A DNA stretch of 64,000 bases from Novosphingobium sp. Fuku2-ISO-50 (GTDB lineage Bacteria > Pseudomonadota > Alphaproteobacteria > Sphingomonadales > Sphingomonadaceae): assembly GCF_001519055.1 (NCBI RefSeq), contig NZ_KQ954287.1:1-64000 (forward strand), given 5' to 3'. The position numbers and the translations under genes were made by a program. Every line of letters begins with the position of its first letter. Position 1 is the first letter of the stretch. The notes beneath the pieces were generated by a model. That model was not told the origin of the DNA, made no database searches, and saw only the letters and a list, made by a program, of their open reading frames with translations. This document shows positions 35,377 to 47,293 of this stretch, one piece after another.

Positions 35377-36945
35377 TTATTCGGCGGGAAGCGGAGCAAG
35401 GCCGTCGGCAAAGCCGTGGTCCTCGCCGGGGGCGTGTTCGATCGGTCCCTTGCGGATCGAGGCGATCATCAAGCGGACCTCGATCACCGCCAAAGTGCCA
35501 TAGAGCGCGGTAAAGCCGATGATCGTCGCCCAGACCTGGGACACGGTCAGCGAAGAGGCGCCCAGGAACGTCGGCAACACGCCGTCGACCGCCCAGGGCT
35601 GGCGCCCGATTTCGGCCAGTACCCAGCCGCCCTCGATCGCGAGCCACGGCAGCGGCATCATCACCACCGCCAGCCTGAGGAACCAGCGCTTCGAAAAATG
35701 GCAGGCCGACGCGCACCAGAAAGCCGCAGCGAAATAGGCGATGAAGCCAAAGCCAAGCCCCGCCATCCCCCGGAACAGCCAGAACATCACCGGCACATTG
35801 GGAATGGTATCGGCAGCGGCGCGCAGGATCTGGTCATTGGTCGCCTGACGCGGGTCAGCGACATAGCGCTTCAACAACAAGGCAAAGCCGATGTCGGCCT
35901 TGTGCGCCTCGAACGCGGCCCGCGCCGACAAGTCGAAGCGGTTCGCTTTCAGCTTTTGCACCGCGTCATAGGCGATGATCCCGCTGCTGATGCGCTGATC
36001 GGCGCGCAGCACCAGATCGTCGATCCCGGTCACTTCGCCCGACAGGCTGCGCGTCGAAATCAGGCCCAGCACATAGGGCACCTGAATCGCATAGCGGGTC
36101 TTGTGCGCGGCGACATCGGGCACGCCGAACAGAGTGAGCCCGGCAGGCGCGTCTTCGGTCTTCCACATCGCCTCGATCGAGGCGAGCTTCATCTTCTGGT
36201 TGTCGGTCAGCGCATAGCCGCTTTCATCGCCCAGCACGACGACCGAAAGCGACGAGGCCAGCCCGAACGCGGCGGCGACCATCATCGAGCGGCGCGCGAC
36301 ATTGGTCCATTTTCCGCGCAGCAGATAGATCGCCGAAACCCCCATGACGAAAGTCGCGGCGCAGACATAGCCCGCGCTGACGGTGTGGACGAATTTCGCC
36401 TGCGCCACCGGATTGAACAGCACGTCCTTGAAATCGGTGACTTCCATCCGCATCGTCGCGGGATTGAAGCTCGCCCCGACCGGGTTCTGCATCCAGCCGT
36501 TGGCAATCAGGATCCACAGCGCCGAAAGGTTGCTGCCAAGCGCGACCAGAAACGTGACCACCAGATGCTGCACCCGGCTCAACCGGTCCCAACCGAAGAA
36601 CATCAGCCCGATCATCGTGGCTTCGAGGAAAAAGGCCATCAGCCCCTCGATCGCCAGCGGCGCGCCGAAAATGTCGCCGACATAGTGCGCGTAATAGGCC
36701 CAATTGGTGCCGAATTCGAATTCCATGGTCAGCCCGGTGGCCACGCCGAGCACGAAATTGATGCCGAACAGCCGCGCCCAGAACCGGGTGATCACACGCC
36801 AGATCGGGCGCTTGGTGATGACATAGATGCTTTCCATGATCACCAGCATGAACGACAGGCCGAGCGTGAGCGGCACGAACAGAAAATGGTACATCGCGGT
36901 CAGTGCAAATTGCAGCCGCGAAAGTTCGATGACAGCCATGTCCAT
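35377..36945 (-). CDS. cydA: cytochrome bd ubiquinol oxidase subunit I
   Basis: The 522-aa CydA is E. coli-like in length, with a long Q-loop. Haem ligands are visible: His20 (AMYHFLF), the b558 His in FVHTVSAGYV, and the b558 Met in VPVMFWLFRGM. The GRQPW signature sits near the C-terminal helices and KxxxE residues are in the Q-loop region. The enzyme reduces O2 with quinol in the inner membrane with high oxygen affinity and tolerates sulfide, NO and peroxide in known cases. Its upstream region carries an AT-rich palindrome. Confidence 0.97.
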   Translation of the reverse strand: MDMAVIELSRLQFALTAMYHFLFVPLTLGLSFMLVIMESIYVITKRPIWRVITRFWARLFGINFVLGVATGLTMEFEFGTNWAYYAHYVGDIFGAPLAIEGLMAFFLEATMIGLMFFGWDRLSRVQHLVVTFLVALGSNLSALWILIANGWMQNPVGASFNPATMRMEVTDFKDVLFNPVAQAKFVHTVSAGYVCAATFVMGVSAIYLLRGKWTNVARRSMMVAAAFGLASSLSVVVLGDESGYALTDNQKMKLASIEAMWKTEDAPAGLTLFGVPDVAAHKTRYAIQVPYVLGLISTRSLSGEVTGIDDLVLRADQRISSGIIAYDAVQKLKANRFDLSARAAFEAHKADIGFALLLKRYVADPRQATNDQILRAAADTIPNVPVMFWLFRGMAGLGFGFIAYFAAAFWCASACHFSKRWFLRLAVVMMPLPWLAIEGGWVLAEIGRQPWAVDGVLPTFLGASSLTVSQVWATIIGFTALYGTLAVIEVRLMIASIRKGPIEHAPGEDHGFADGLAPLPAE

Positions 36946-37041
36946 CGGGGGGAATCCCTTGCAGTTTGGCGCCGGGGCGTCAGAGAGTCGAACAGCCGGC
37001 CCGGCGAACGTCGGACCGGTCTTTCAATTCGGGCATTTCCA

Positions 37042-37061
37042 ATATAATGTACTCATAATAT
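37042..37061. promoter_or_regulatory. AT-rich imperfect palindrome upstream of cydA
   Basis: ATATAATG (37042-37049) faces CATAATAT (37054-37061), matching at 7 of 8 positions, about 100 bp before the cydA start. It is a candidate promoter/operator for cydABX; the regulator is unknown and the half-sites differ from those at 33096. Confidence 0.4.
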
Positions 37062-37263
37062 AGTTAGATCGCTTGCCGCGCTGCAAATTCCGCGCCGGAT
37101 CGCCGCGCCGCCTTGTGGTGGATCCCGGACAGCGTTGGCGCAGTCCTTTTTGCAGCCTGGCTGGCGCATTGTATCAGTCATCGGATCGTTTTTCATCAAG
37201 CAGATAGTCTAGGTCCGGCGCTGATCGTTGCGGGCGCTGCGCCGTGGCCGTGCTGGCGCATGA

Positions 37264-39446
<2,183 letters not shown>

Positions 39447-39467
39447 CGGCCCGGTTGGAACCCCGCT

Positions 39468-39881
39468 TCAGCGCGCCATCAGGAAAAAGGTCAGCCCCAT
39501 CGCAAGATATGCGATCAGCCAGAAGCCCGCATCGATCAGCGCCAGTCGGCGGCTCACGCGCAAATTCATGTAGTTGACCCACATCGCCGGGATGATGAAG
39601 GCCCCGGCAAGCCCGCCCGACATCATGAAATAGAGCCACGGCTTGACCGACAGCGTGGCGGGACCGACGCGGGCAAACATGTGGCCGATCATCGTCGCCG
39701 AAATCAGCAGCAGGGCAAAGCTGGCCAGCGCCGTGCGCCCCGGCGCGATCCGCTGCCCCAGTCCACCGGGCCCGAGCTCCTCCAGCCGGGCACGACCATG
39801 GATCGGGCCATACCACAAGGCAGACACCCCCAGCGCGACCAGCGCTGCCACAAAGACGCCCAACCAGTTAACCGGACCCAT
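39468..39881 (-). CDS. DUF1761 family membrane protein
   Basis: This is a 137-aa protein with four hydrophobic helices. It opens [26 protein letters not shown], the family's conserved N-terminal part with WYGPIHG, and contains [29 protein letters not shown] precedes the ATG. The function of DUF1761 proteins is not known. It is convergent to the NlpD-like gene and divergent from rimO. Confidence 0.88.
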   Translation of the reverse strand: MGPVNWLGVFVAALVALGVSALWYGPIHGRARLEELGPGGLGQRIAPGRTALASFALLLISATMIGHMFARVGPATLSVKPWLYFMMSGGLAGAFIIPAMWVNYMNLRVSRRLALIDAGFWLIAYLAMGLTFFLMAR

Positions 39882-40007
39882 AGACCGCTCTCCAGCGCGC
39901 CATTTCGTGAAAATGACGCGGATTTTGCACATACATATCGCCGCCCGTGTTGGCAATTCGCGGGCCCCCGTGACGCAGCCGTCAAAACAGGCTATGCGCC
40001 GCGCCTG

Positions 40008-41402
40008 ATGGCTTCCGATCAATCCCCCCAAATCGTTCCCGCCCCTCCCCGCGTCGGCATGGTCAGCCTCGGCTGTCCAAAGGCGCTGGTCGATTCCGAG
40101 CGGATCCTGACCCGGCTGCGCGCCGACGGCTATGACATGAGCGCCGATTATCAGGGCGCAGATGTCGTTCTGGTGAACACATGCGGCTTTCTCGATTCGG
40201 CCAAGGAGGAAAGCCTGGCCGCGATCGGCGAGGCGATTGCCGAAAACGGCCGAGTCATCGTGACCGGATGCATGGGCAACGAAGCCGAAGCGATCCGCGC
40301 GCGCTTTCCCCAGGTTCTCGCGGTCACCGGCGCGCACCAGTACGAAGATGTCGTCGATGCGGTCCATGCCGCCGCGCCGCCGGGCATGGGGCCTTATATC
40401 GACCTCATTCCCCAGGCCGTGCCGGGCGATGTCAAACTGACCCCGCGCCACTACAGCTATGTGAAGATTTCCGAAGGCTGCAACCATGCCTGCGCCTTTT
40501 GCATCATTCCGCAATTGCGCGGGCCCCTCGTCAGCCGCCGTATCGACGCCGTGCTGCGCGAGGCGGAAAAGCTGGTCGCGGCGGGCACGCGCGAATTGCT
40601 GATCATCAGCCAGGACACGTCTGCCTATGGTGTCGATGTCCGCCATGAAGAACGGCAGTGGAAAGGCCATGCGGTGCGCACCCACATGACCGATCTCGCG
40701 CGCGAACTGGGCGGTCTGCGCACCCCCGATGGTCAGGTGCCGTGGGTACGGCTGCACTATGTCTATCCCTATCCCCATGTCGAAGCGGTGATCCCGCTCA
40801 TGGCCGAAGGATTGATCACGCCCTATCTCGACATCCCGTTCCAGCATGCCAGCCCCGCCGTACTGCGCGCGATGAAGCGCCCGGCAAACGAGGCCAAAGT
40901 GCTCGAACGGCTGCGCACATGGCGCGACATCTGCCCCGACCTCGCCATCCGGTCGAGCTTTGTGGTCGGCTTTCCGGGCGAGACCGAGGACGATTTCCGC
41001 TATCTGCTCGACTGGCTCGACGAAGCGCAGCTCGACCGGGTCGGCGCATTCCGGTTCGAGCCGGTCGCAGGCGCTGCGGCCAATGCCTTGCCCGATCAGG
41101 TGCCCGAGGCGGTCAAGGAAGAACGCTATGCCCGCCTGATGGAAAAGACGGAGGCCATCAGCCGCGCCAAGCTTGCCGCCAAAGTCGGCCGCACGATCCG
41201 CGTGATCATCGACGACGTGGGCGAGCCCGACGAAGACGGCGACATCGGCGCGACCGGCCGGTCTCAGGCCGATGCGCCGGAGATCGACGGCGCGGTCCAT
41301 CTGCGCAACGTCCCCGCCGATCTCGCCCCGGGCGATTTCGTCGATGTCGCCATCGAAGAGGCCGATGATCACGACTTGTTCGGGGTGATCGTCGCGGACT
41401 GA
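40008..41402 (+). CDS. rimO: ribosomal protein S12 methylthiotransferase
   Basis: The 464-aa radical-SAM enzyme has an N-terminal methylthiotransferase domain with three cluster Cys (SLGCPKA, NTCGF, TGCMG), the radical-SAM CNHACAFC motif at about 160, and a C-terminal TRAM domain (about 390-460). RimO adds a methylthio group to Asp of ribosomal protein S12 in the decoding centre. The start [11 protein letters not shown] was chosen close to the first conserved strand ([16 protein letters not shown]). Confidence 0.97.
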   Translation: MASDQSPQIVPAPPRVGMVSLGCPKALVDSERILTRLRADGYDMSADYQGADVVLVNTCGFLDSAKEESLAAIGEAIAENGRVIVTGCMGNEAEAIRARFPQVLAVTGAHQYEDVVDAVHAAAPPGMGPYIDLIPQAVPGDVKLTPRHYSYVKISEGCNHACAFCIIPQLRGPLVSRRIDAVLREAEKLVAAGTRELLIISQDTSAYGVDVRHEERQWKGHAVRTHMTDLARELGGLRTPDGQVPWVRLHYVYPYPHVEAVIPLMAEGLITPYLDIPFQHASPAVLRAMKRPANEAKVLERLRTWRDICPDLAIRSSFVVGFPGETEDDFRYLLDWLDEAQLDRVGAFRFEPVAGAAANALPDQVPEAVKEERYARLMEKTEAISRAKLAAKVGRTIRVIIDDVGEPDEDGDIGATGRSQADAPEIDGAVHLRNVPADLAPGDFVDVAIEEADDHDLFGVIVAD

Positions 41403-41446
41403 ACGACCGCTTGCAAGGCAGGCGCTGCGGCTTAGGGTGGCGGTCC

Positions 41447-42865
41447 ATGAAACGACCGATCCGCACCCTGATCGCGCTGGCGCTTGCCGCCCTGCCGCTG
41501 ACGGCCATCCCCCTGCCCGCAACCGCCCAGGCGCTGAGCCCGGACGAGGACATGGCGATCGACAGCGCCGTCACCGCGACGCTCGCGCGGACCGGGGTGC
41601 CCTCGGTGTCGATCGCGGTGGTGCGCGATGGAAAGCTGGTCATGGCGCGCGCCTGGGGACAGGCATCCGCCACGCTGGGCCCGGCAAAGCCCGACATGCC
41701 CTATCAGATCGCGTCAAATTCGAAGCAGTTCCTCGGCGCGCTGATCCTGCTGCTCGCCGATCAGGGCCGCCTGTCGCTCGATGACAAAGTGGCCAAATGG
41801 TTGCCGCAAGTCAGCGGCGCGGAGCGCATGACCGTGCGCCAGCTTTTGTCGCACACTTCCGGGCTGCAGGATTACTGGCCGCAGGACTATGCCTTTGCCG
41901 CAATGGCCGAGCCGACCACGCCCGAAGCGATCATCCGCCGCTGGGCGATGAAACCGCTCGATTACGATCCCGGCACGCGCTGGCAATATTCCAACACCGG
42001 CTATGTCGTCGCCGGGCGGATTGCAGAACTCGCCGGTGGCGCGCCTTTGGCCGACTTGCTCGACCAGTACCTGTTCCGCCCGCTGGCGATTCACCCGCGC
42101 TTCATCGACGATGCGGTGGGGCCGCGCTATCCGCAAGGCCATGACCGCTATGCGCTCGGCCCGGTCCATGCGGTGACGCCGCCTGCGCGCGGCTGGCTGT
42201 TTGCCGGGGGCGAATTGACCATGACCGCGTCCGAGCTGGCCCGGTGGGACATCGCGCGGATCGAGCGGCAAGTGCTCCCCCCGCGCGACTGGGCCGAACA
42301 GGAAACCGCCGTGCGCCTGACCGACGGGACCAGCAGCGGCTATGGCCTTGGCGTCCACCTGGCCGAGCGAGAGGGGCGCCGGGTCATCGATCACGGCGGC
42401 GAATCGATCGGATTCCTGTCGCAAAACACCGTCTGGCCCGATGATCGCGCCGCTGTCGTGGTGCTGACCAATGCGGGCTTTTCCGATACCGATACCGCGC
42501 TGACCGACGCGATCGCCAAAGTGATCCTGCCCCGCGCAGTCCAGGCGCAGACCGGCGAAGCGGCACGGATCGACGACGCGCGCGCCGAATTCGCCGCGCT
42601 CGGCGCCGGACGCTTTGTCGCAAAACGGTTTACCGACAACGCGCGCGGCTATTTCACCGCCACGGCGATTGCCGACTATCACCGCTCGCTCGCCGCGCTC
42701 GGGCCCTGCACCGGCTTTGCTGCCAAGACAAAACCCCGCCTGCGCGGCGGCTTCGTCAACCGCAATTTCACCGTCACGTGCGGCAAGCGCGATCTGACCG
42801 TGATCACCTATGCCGAACGCGGGCCGAACGGGCGCTGGGAACAGATCCTGATCAGCCCTGATTGA
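41447..42865 (+). CDS. serine hydrolase, beta-lactamase/class C PBP-like, secreted
   Basis: The 472-aa protein has a signal peptide (TLIALALAALPLTAIPLPATAQA). The penicillin-binding fold shows SNSK (Ser90-Lys93), YSN (YSNTGYV) and HGG (IDHGGESIG) at the three active-site positions typical of class C-type esterases and peptidases. A ~120-residue C-terminal part follows with two Cys. Such proteins are often D-aminopeptidases or esterases, not resistance enzymes. The start is ATG 41447, 44 bp after the rimO stop. Confidence 0.9.
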   Translation: MKRPIRTLIALALAALPLTAIPLPATAQALSPDEDMAIDSAVTATLARTGVPSVSIAVVRDGKLVMARAWGQASATLGPAKPDMPYQIASNSKQFLGALILLLADQGRLSLDDKVAKWLPQVSGAERMTVRQLLSHTSGLQDYWPQDYAFAAMAEPTTPEAIIRRWAMKPLDYDPGTRWQYSNTGYVVAGRIAELAGGAPLADLLDQYLFRPLAIHPRFIDDAVGPRYPQGHDRYALGPVHAVTPPARGWLFAGGELTMTASELARWDIARIERQVLPPRDWAEQETAVRLTDGTSSGYGLGVHLAEREGRRVIDHGGESIGFLSQNTVWPDDRAAVVVLTNAGFSDTDTALTDAIAKVILPRAVQAQTGEAARIDDARAEFAALGAGRFVAKRFTDNARGYFTATAIADYHRSLAALGPCTGFAAKTKPRLRGGFVNRNFTVTCGKRDLTVITYAERGPNGRWEQILISPD

Positions 42866-42895
42866 ATGGTCACGCCGCTGGCAGTCCGCTGCGAA

Positions 42896-42924
42896 TTGAC
42901 ATAGTGTTTAACGAGTCGATTAAA
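42896..42924 (+). promoter_or_regulatory. candidate sigma70-type promoter upstream of the flavin monooxygenase
   Basis: TTGACA (42896-42901) is followed after 16-17 bp by GATTAA/ATTAAA (42918-42924), about 20 bp ahead of the monooxygenase ribosome-binding site (GGGAGAG). GTTTAA and TTAAA-type half-sites overlap it and could bind a repressor. Confidence 0.5.
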
Positions 42925-42942
42925 AACAGCCGGGAGAGAACC

Positions 42943-44448
42943 ATGGTCGCCAGCGCGACACAACAAGGTACGGCAGACGCGCCGCTCGATCTGATCATCG
43001 TGGGCGCGGGGCTTTCGGGCATCGGCATGGCCGCGCACATGCAGGCGCTGTGCCCCGATCAGCGTTATGCCGTGCTCGATCGCCGCGACCGCATCGGCGG
43101 GACATGGGATCTGTTCCGCTATCCGGGCGTCCGCTCGGACAGCGACATGCATACGCTGGGCTTTGTCTTCGAACCCTGGCGGCATGAAAAATCGATCGCC
43201 GACGGCCCGGCCATTCTCGACTATCTCGACCGCATTGCCGACGAACGCGGCATTCGCCCGCATATCCGCTTTGGCACGCGCGTCGTGTCCGCCGATTGGG
43301 ACAGCGCGGCCGCGCTATGGCGGCTGGAGGTCGAAGCCGCCGGTGCGCGCAGCCGGATCGCTGCTCGCTTCCTGTTCCTCGGCTCGGGCTATTACGACTA
43401 CGACGATCCCCACGAGGCCGATATTCCCGGCAAGCAGGACTTTGCCGGACGGCTGGTTCATCCGCAATTCTGGCCCGCCGATCTCGACTATGCCGGAAAG
43501 AATGTCGTGGTCATCGGATCGGGCGCAACCGCGGTGACCGTGGTCCCGGCCATGGCGAAGACCGCCGCCCATGTCACCATGCTGCAAAGGACTCCGACCT
43601 GGATGGCCTCGCGCCCGGCGCGCGATGCGCTGGCCAATGGCTTGCGCCGCGTCCTGCCCGAAAAGCTGGCCTATCGCCTGACCCGGTTCAAGAACATCAA
43701 GCTGCAATCGATGGTGTTTCACCGCGCGCGCACCCGGCCCGACAAAGTCAGGGCGTTCCTGATCAAACAAACGCAAAAGCTGCTTGGGGCCCATTACAAC
43801 GCGCGCGATTTCACCCCGCCTTATGACCCGTGGGATCAACGGCTGTGCCTCGTGCCCGATGGGGACTTGTTCGCCGCGATCCGCAAGGGCCGCGCGAGCG
43901 TGGTCACCGACCGGATCGAGCGCATCGACGCGACCGGGGTGCAGCTCGCCTCGGGACAGCATCTCGACGCCGATGTGATCGTCACGGCGACCGGGCTTAA
44001 AATGACCATGGCGGGCAAGATCGCCATCAGCCTCGACGGCGTGCCGATCGATTGGTCGCAGCACTGGTACTACAAGGCGTGCATGTTTTCGAACGTGCCC
44101 AATCTCGTCGCGGTGTTCGGCTATCTCAACGCATCGTGGACGCTGCGCGCGGACATCATCTCCGACTATGCCTGCCGCCTGCTGAACCTGATGAAGGCGC
44201 GCGGGCTCGCGGTCGCTGTTCCGGTCCTTGCCGCCGATCACGACCTCGTTGAACATGATCCGTTCGATTTCTCGTCGGGCTATATCGCGCGCGCGCGCCA
44301 TCTCCTGCCCAAAAGCGCGTCGGCGATGCGCTGGCGGCTGAGCCAGGATTATCTGCGTGATCGCGCCTGGATGAAAAGCGATCCGCTCGACGACGGCGTG
44401 CTGCGGCTCGAACCCGCCCCCGAAAACGTTCTGCAAGCCGCCGAATAG
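42943..44448 (+). CDS. flavin-containing / Baeyer-Villiger-type monooxygenase
   Basis: The 501-aa protein has an FAD Rossmann motif (IIVGAGLSGIGMAAHM) and RIGGTWDLFRYPGVRSDSDMHT. The BVMO fingerprint is FAGRLVHPQFWP (FxGxxxHxxxW), followed by the NADPH Rossmann motif (VVIGSGATAVTVVPAMA). It should insert oxygen from O2 using NADPH into ketones or oxidise soft nucleophiles; substrate unknown. A strong Shine-Dalgarno (GGGAGAG) precedes ATG 42943, which rules out the longer in-frame start at 42862. It likely has its own promoter. Confidence 0.93.
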   Translation: MVASATQQGTADAPLDLIIVGAGLSGIGMAAHMQALCPDQRYAVLDRRDRIGGTWDLFRYPGVRSDSDMHTLGFVFEPWRHEKSIADGPAILDYLDRIADERGIRPHIRFGTRVVSADWDSAAALWRLEVEAAGARSRIAARFLFLGSGYYDYDDPHEADIPGKQDFAGRLVHPQFWPADLDYAGKNVVVIGSGATAVTVVPAMAKTAAHVTMLQRTPTWMASRPARDALANGLRRVLPEKLAYRLTRFKNIKLQSMVFHRARTRPDKVRAFLIKQTQKLLGAHYNARDFTPPYDPWDQRLCLVPDGDLFAAIRKGRASVVTDRIERIDATGVQLASGQHLDADVIVTATGLKMTMAGKIAISLDGVPIDWSQHWYYKACMFSNVPNLVAVFGYLNASWTLRADIISDYACRLLNLMKARGLAVAVPVLAADHDLVEHDPFDFSSGYIARARHLLPKSASAMRWRLSQDYLRDRAWMKSDPLDDGVLRLEPAPENVLQAAE

Positions 44449-44490
44449 GCCCCTTGCACGGGGCCGCCATTGCTATATCGCTGGGCCTTG

Positions 44491-45252
44491 ATGACCGAAA
44501 CCAACCGCATCTGGACCGCCGCGCTGATCGTCGTGGGCGACGAAATCCTGTCTGGCCGCACGCAGGACAAGAACATCGCGCAAATCGCCACCTGGCTTGG
44601 CGTGCAGGGGATTCGCCTGCGCGAAGTGCGCGTCGTGCCCGATGTGACCGCAGCGATCGTCGAGGCGGTAAACACCTTGCGCGCGCGCAACGATTACCTG
44701 TTCACCACCGGCGGGATCGGCCCGACTCACGATGACATCACGGTCGATGCCGTGGCCGAAGCGCTGGGCGTGCCGGTCGTGGTCCATCCCCGTGCGCGCG
44801 CCATTCTCGAATCCCATTACGCCACGCGTGGCGGGCTGACCGAGGCCCGGTTGCGCATGGCGCGCGTGCCCGAGGGTGCCGACCTTATCGAAAACCGCCT
44901 GTCGGGTGCGCCCGGCATCCGCGCGGGCAATGTGTTCCTGATGGCGGGCGTGCCTTCGATCACCGCGCAAATGCTCGACGGGCTGACCGGAAAGCTCGAA
45001 GGCGGGTTGCCGCTCCTGTCCCACACCGTCGGCTGCTGGGTCGCCGAAAGCGAGATCGCCGACTTGCTGCGCGAAACCGAAGCGAGCTTTGCCGGAGTCC
45101 AGATCGGCAGCTATCCGTTCTTTCGCGAAGGCCGCACGGGCGCCAATTTCGTGATCCGGTCGACCGATGCGACCGTGCTCGCCGCCTGCGCCCGCTCGCT
45201 GGGCGAGGCCCTGGCCACCCTCGGACGAGAGCCGTTCGACGGCGGGATATGA
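44491..45252 (+). CDS. CinA-type molybdopterin-binding (COG1058) protein
   Basis: This is a 253-aa MoCF/CinA-N domain protein: AALIVVGDEILSGRTQDKN, FTTGGIGPTHDDITVDAVAEALG, and the later VFLMAGVPSITAQMLDGL. It lacks the C-terminal deamidase domain of full-length CinA. Relatives hydrolyse ADP-ribose or nicotinamide nucleotides; the exact function of this short form is not known. The start MTETNRIW (ATG 44491) fits the family. Its stop overlaps the next gene's ATG (ATGA, 45249-45252). Confidence 0.9.
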   Translation: MTETNRIWTAALIVVGDEILSGRTQDKNIAQIATWLGVQGIRLREVRVVPDVTAAIVEAVNTLRARNDYLFTTGGIGPTHDDITVDAVAEALGVPVVVHPRARAILESHYATRGGLTEARLRMARVPEGADLIENRLSGAPGIRAGNVFLMAGVPSITAQMLDGLTGKLEGGLPLLSHTVGCWVAESEIADLLRETEASFAGVQIGSYPFFREGRTGANFVIRSTDATVLAACARSLGEALATLGREPFDGGI

Positions 45253-45815
45253 CGCGCGCGATCCCGGCCGTCCTGTCCGGCCTGCTGCTGGCGGGTCTTG
45301 CCACGGGCTGCGTCCGCGATGGCACGCTCGCCGATTTTCGCCGCACGCTCGCCGCGCAGGACAGCGCGACGCTTGCGCTCGAACAATGGTGCGCCCGGCG
45401 CGGGATCGCCAATCCGGCGCATGTCGAAGCCGCCACGCAGAACGATGCCGACGCCATCCCCGCCACGCCTGCGATCCGCGCCGCGCTCGGCGTCGGGCCG
45501 GACGAACCGCTGCGCGTGCGCCATGTCCTGCTTTCCTGCGGCGGAACGGTGCTGTCCGATGCGCGCAACTGGTATGTCCCCGCGCGGCTGACGCCGGACA
45601 TGAACCATGTCCTCGACAGCACGCGCATGCCGTTCGGCAAAGTCGTCGCGCCGCTCGGCCTGCATCGCCGGACGCTTTCTGCCGGGGCCCCATCGCCGGC
45701 GCCCTGCCCCGCCGGCACGATCCAGCACAACACCGCCGTGCTGCATCGCGATGACGGCACGGCCTACAGCCTGGTCAGCGAATGCTACACGCGGGCCAAT
45801 ATCGCGCCGCGCTGA
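45249..45815 (+). CDS. lipoprotein with chorismate-lyase-like segment
   Basis: The 188-aa protein has a lipoprotein signal (GLLLAGLATGC, Cys21). The mature part contains RVRHVLLSCGGTVLSDARNWYVPARLTPDMN followed by PFGKVVAPLGLHRRTL, an order of elements that recalls UbiC/chorismate lyase-fold proteins (Arg, W/YxP, PLG...R). A membrane-anchored periplasmic form would not be the ubiquinone enzyme, so function is open. It is translationally coupled to the CinA-like gene. Confidence 0.75.
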   Translation: MTRAIPAVLSGLLLAGLATGCVRDGTLADFRRTLAAQDSATLALEQWCARRGIANPAHVEAATQNDADAIPATPAIRAALGVGPDEPLRVRHVLLSCGGTVLSDARNWYVPARLTPDMNHVLDSTRMPFGKVVAPLGLHRRTLSAGAPSPAPCPAGTIQHNTAVLHRDDGTAYSLVSECYTRANIAPR

Positions 45816-45924
45816 GCGTATTGTCCGAGGCTTGTATCTGATCCGAATCAAGGACAACCATGCCAAAATGGGCCATAGGCCAACGCGGGGACTACGATGC
45901 AATCGCTGGACAGGGGGAAATCCG

Positions 45925-47286
45925 ATGCCAAACGCATCCAACACAAAACGAACTGCACTGCAGCATACCAAGCTGGCACTCCGTCTGGCGCTGCCCACGG
46001 CAGCTTGCCTCGGTGCGCTGGCGCTGACGCGGCCCGCTGCGGCCGTGCCGAGCTTTGCCGACCAGACCGGGCAACCGTGCCAGGCCTGCCATGTCGGCGG
46101 TTTCGGGCCGCAACTCACCACATTCGGGCGCGAATTCAAGCTGAACGGTTATACGATGCGCGCCAAGGCGTTCAACGTGCCGCTGTCGGCGATGGCGATC
46201 GGGGCATACACCCACACCAAGGCCGATCAGGTGCCCGCGCCGGACAACCTGAAGCCCAACGACAATTTCACGCTGGATCAGGTCGGCTTATTCCTCGGCG
46301 GCGGGATCGGCGAGCATGTCGGCGGGCTGGCGCAGGTCACCTACGACGGTATCGGCAAAGTCTGGACTTGGGACAATATCGATATCCGCGTGGTCAATCA
46401 GGGCAAGCTGTTCGGCAAGGACGCGACCTACGGGTTTGACATCAACAACAACCCGACCGCACAGGACGTGTTCAACACCACGCCGGCTTGGGGCTTCCCC
46501 TATACCGGCGGCGCCGTGGCACAGACCCCGGGCGCGGCGACCTTGGTCAACGGCGCGCTGGCGCAGCAAGTGCTCGGCGTGTCGGCTTATGCCTGGATCG
46601 ACCACCACTTCTATCTTGAGGCCGGCGGCTATACGTCCCCGGCGTCGGGCACGCTGCAATGGCTGGGCGCTGATCCGATCGGGATGGGCGACATCCATGG
46701 TGTCGCGCCCTATGGCCGCATCGCCTATCAGCGCGATCTGGGCAACGGCACGTTGCATGTCGGCGCGCTTGCCCTGAAGGCGGCGATCAATCCCGGGCGC
46801 GACCGTTCAACCGGGGTGACCGACCATTACACCGATCTCGGGGTCGATGGTTCGTACATGCTGCCCTTGGGCAAGGGCGACACTTTTACCCTTCAGGCCC
46901 GCTATATCCATGAAGCCCAGAGCCTGCAGGCGAGCTGCGCGCTCAGCGAAATGCCGCTCGATTGCGCGAACGTCAACATTGGCGAGCTGCGTGGCGACGT
47001 GGCCTATAACTGGCACGGCAAAGTCGGACTGACGCTCACCGGCTTTACCACGACAGGATCGGTCAACAACTTCGTCTATGCCGGCAACACGATTGACCGC
47101 CCCGACAGCAACGGGGTCATGGGGCAAATCGACTTCACCCCCTGGGGCGCGGGCAATGGTCCACTCGGCCCGCTGGTCAATCTGCGCGTCGGCGCGCAAT
47201 ACACCGCATACCGGCAGTTCGACGGCACCACAGCCAACGCCAGTGACAACAACTCGCTCCGCCTGTTTACCTGGGTCGCGTTCTGA
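45925..47286 (+). CDS. Cyc2-like fused monoheme cytochrome-outer membrane porin
   Basis: The 453-aa protein has a signal peptide (about 1-40, ending RPAAA), then PSFADQTGQPCQACHVGGF with one c-type haem site (Cys52, Cys55, His56), a linker (LTTFGREFKLNGYTM), and about 360 residues of alternating amphipathic, Gly/aromatic-rich strands that end in the outer-membrane signature LFTWVAF (C-terminal Phe). This single-haem-plus-barrel layout and the ...SFAxQTGxxCxxCH...FGRxFKxxGY pattern match, from memory, the Cyc2 family of fused cytochrome-porins, some of which oxidise Fe(II). GGGGG precedes ATG 45925. No partner cytochromes are nearby. Confidence 0.75.
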   Translation: MPNASNTKRTALQHTKLALRLALPTAACLGALALTRPAAAVPSFADQTGQPCQACHVGGFGPQLTTFGREFKLNGYTMRAKAFNVPLSAMAIGAYTHTKADQVPAPDNLKPNDNFTLDQVGLFLGGGIGEHVGGLAQVTYDGIGKVWTWDNIDIRVVNQGKLFGKDATYGFDINNNPTAQDVFNTTPAWGFPYTGGAVAQTPGAATLVNGALAQQVLGVSAYAWIDHHFYLEAGGYTSPASGTLQWLGADPIGMGDIHGVAPYGRIAYQRDLGNGTLHVGALALKAAINPGRDRSTGVTDHYTDLGVDGSYMLPLGKGDTFTLQARYIHEAQSLQASCALSEMPLDCANVNIGELRGDVAYNWHGKVGLTLTGFTTTGSVNNFVYAGNTIDRPDSNGVMGQIDFTPWGAGNGPLGPLVNLRVGAQYTAYRQFDGTTANASDNNSLRLFTWVAF

Positions 47287-47293
47287 TCCTTCA

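Noticed and set aside
39468-41522. Very long minus-strand frame antisense to rimO
   Set aside because: Only its first-coordinate end (39468-39881) is real (DUF1761). The remainder is a shadow of rimO in high-GC DNA, with Arg/His/Gly-rich low-information sequence.
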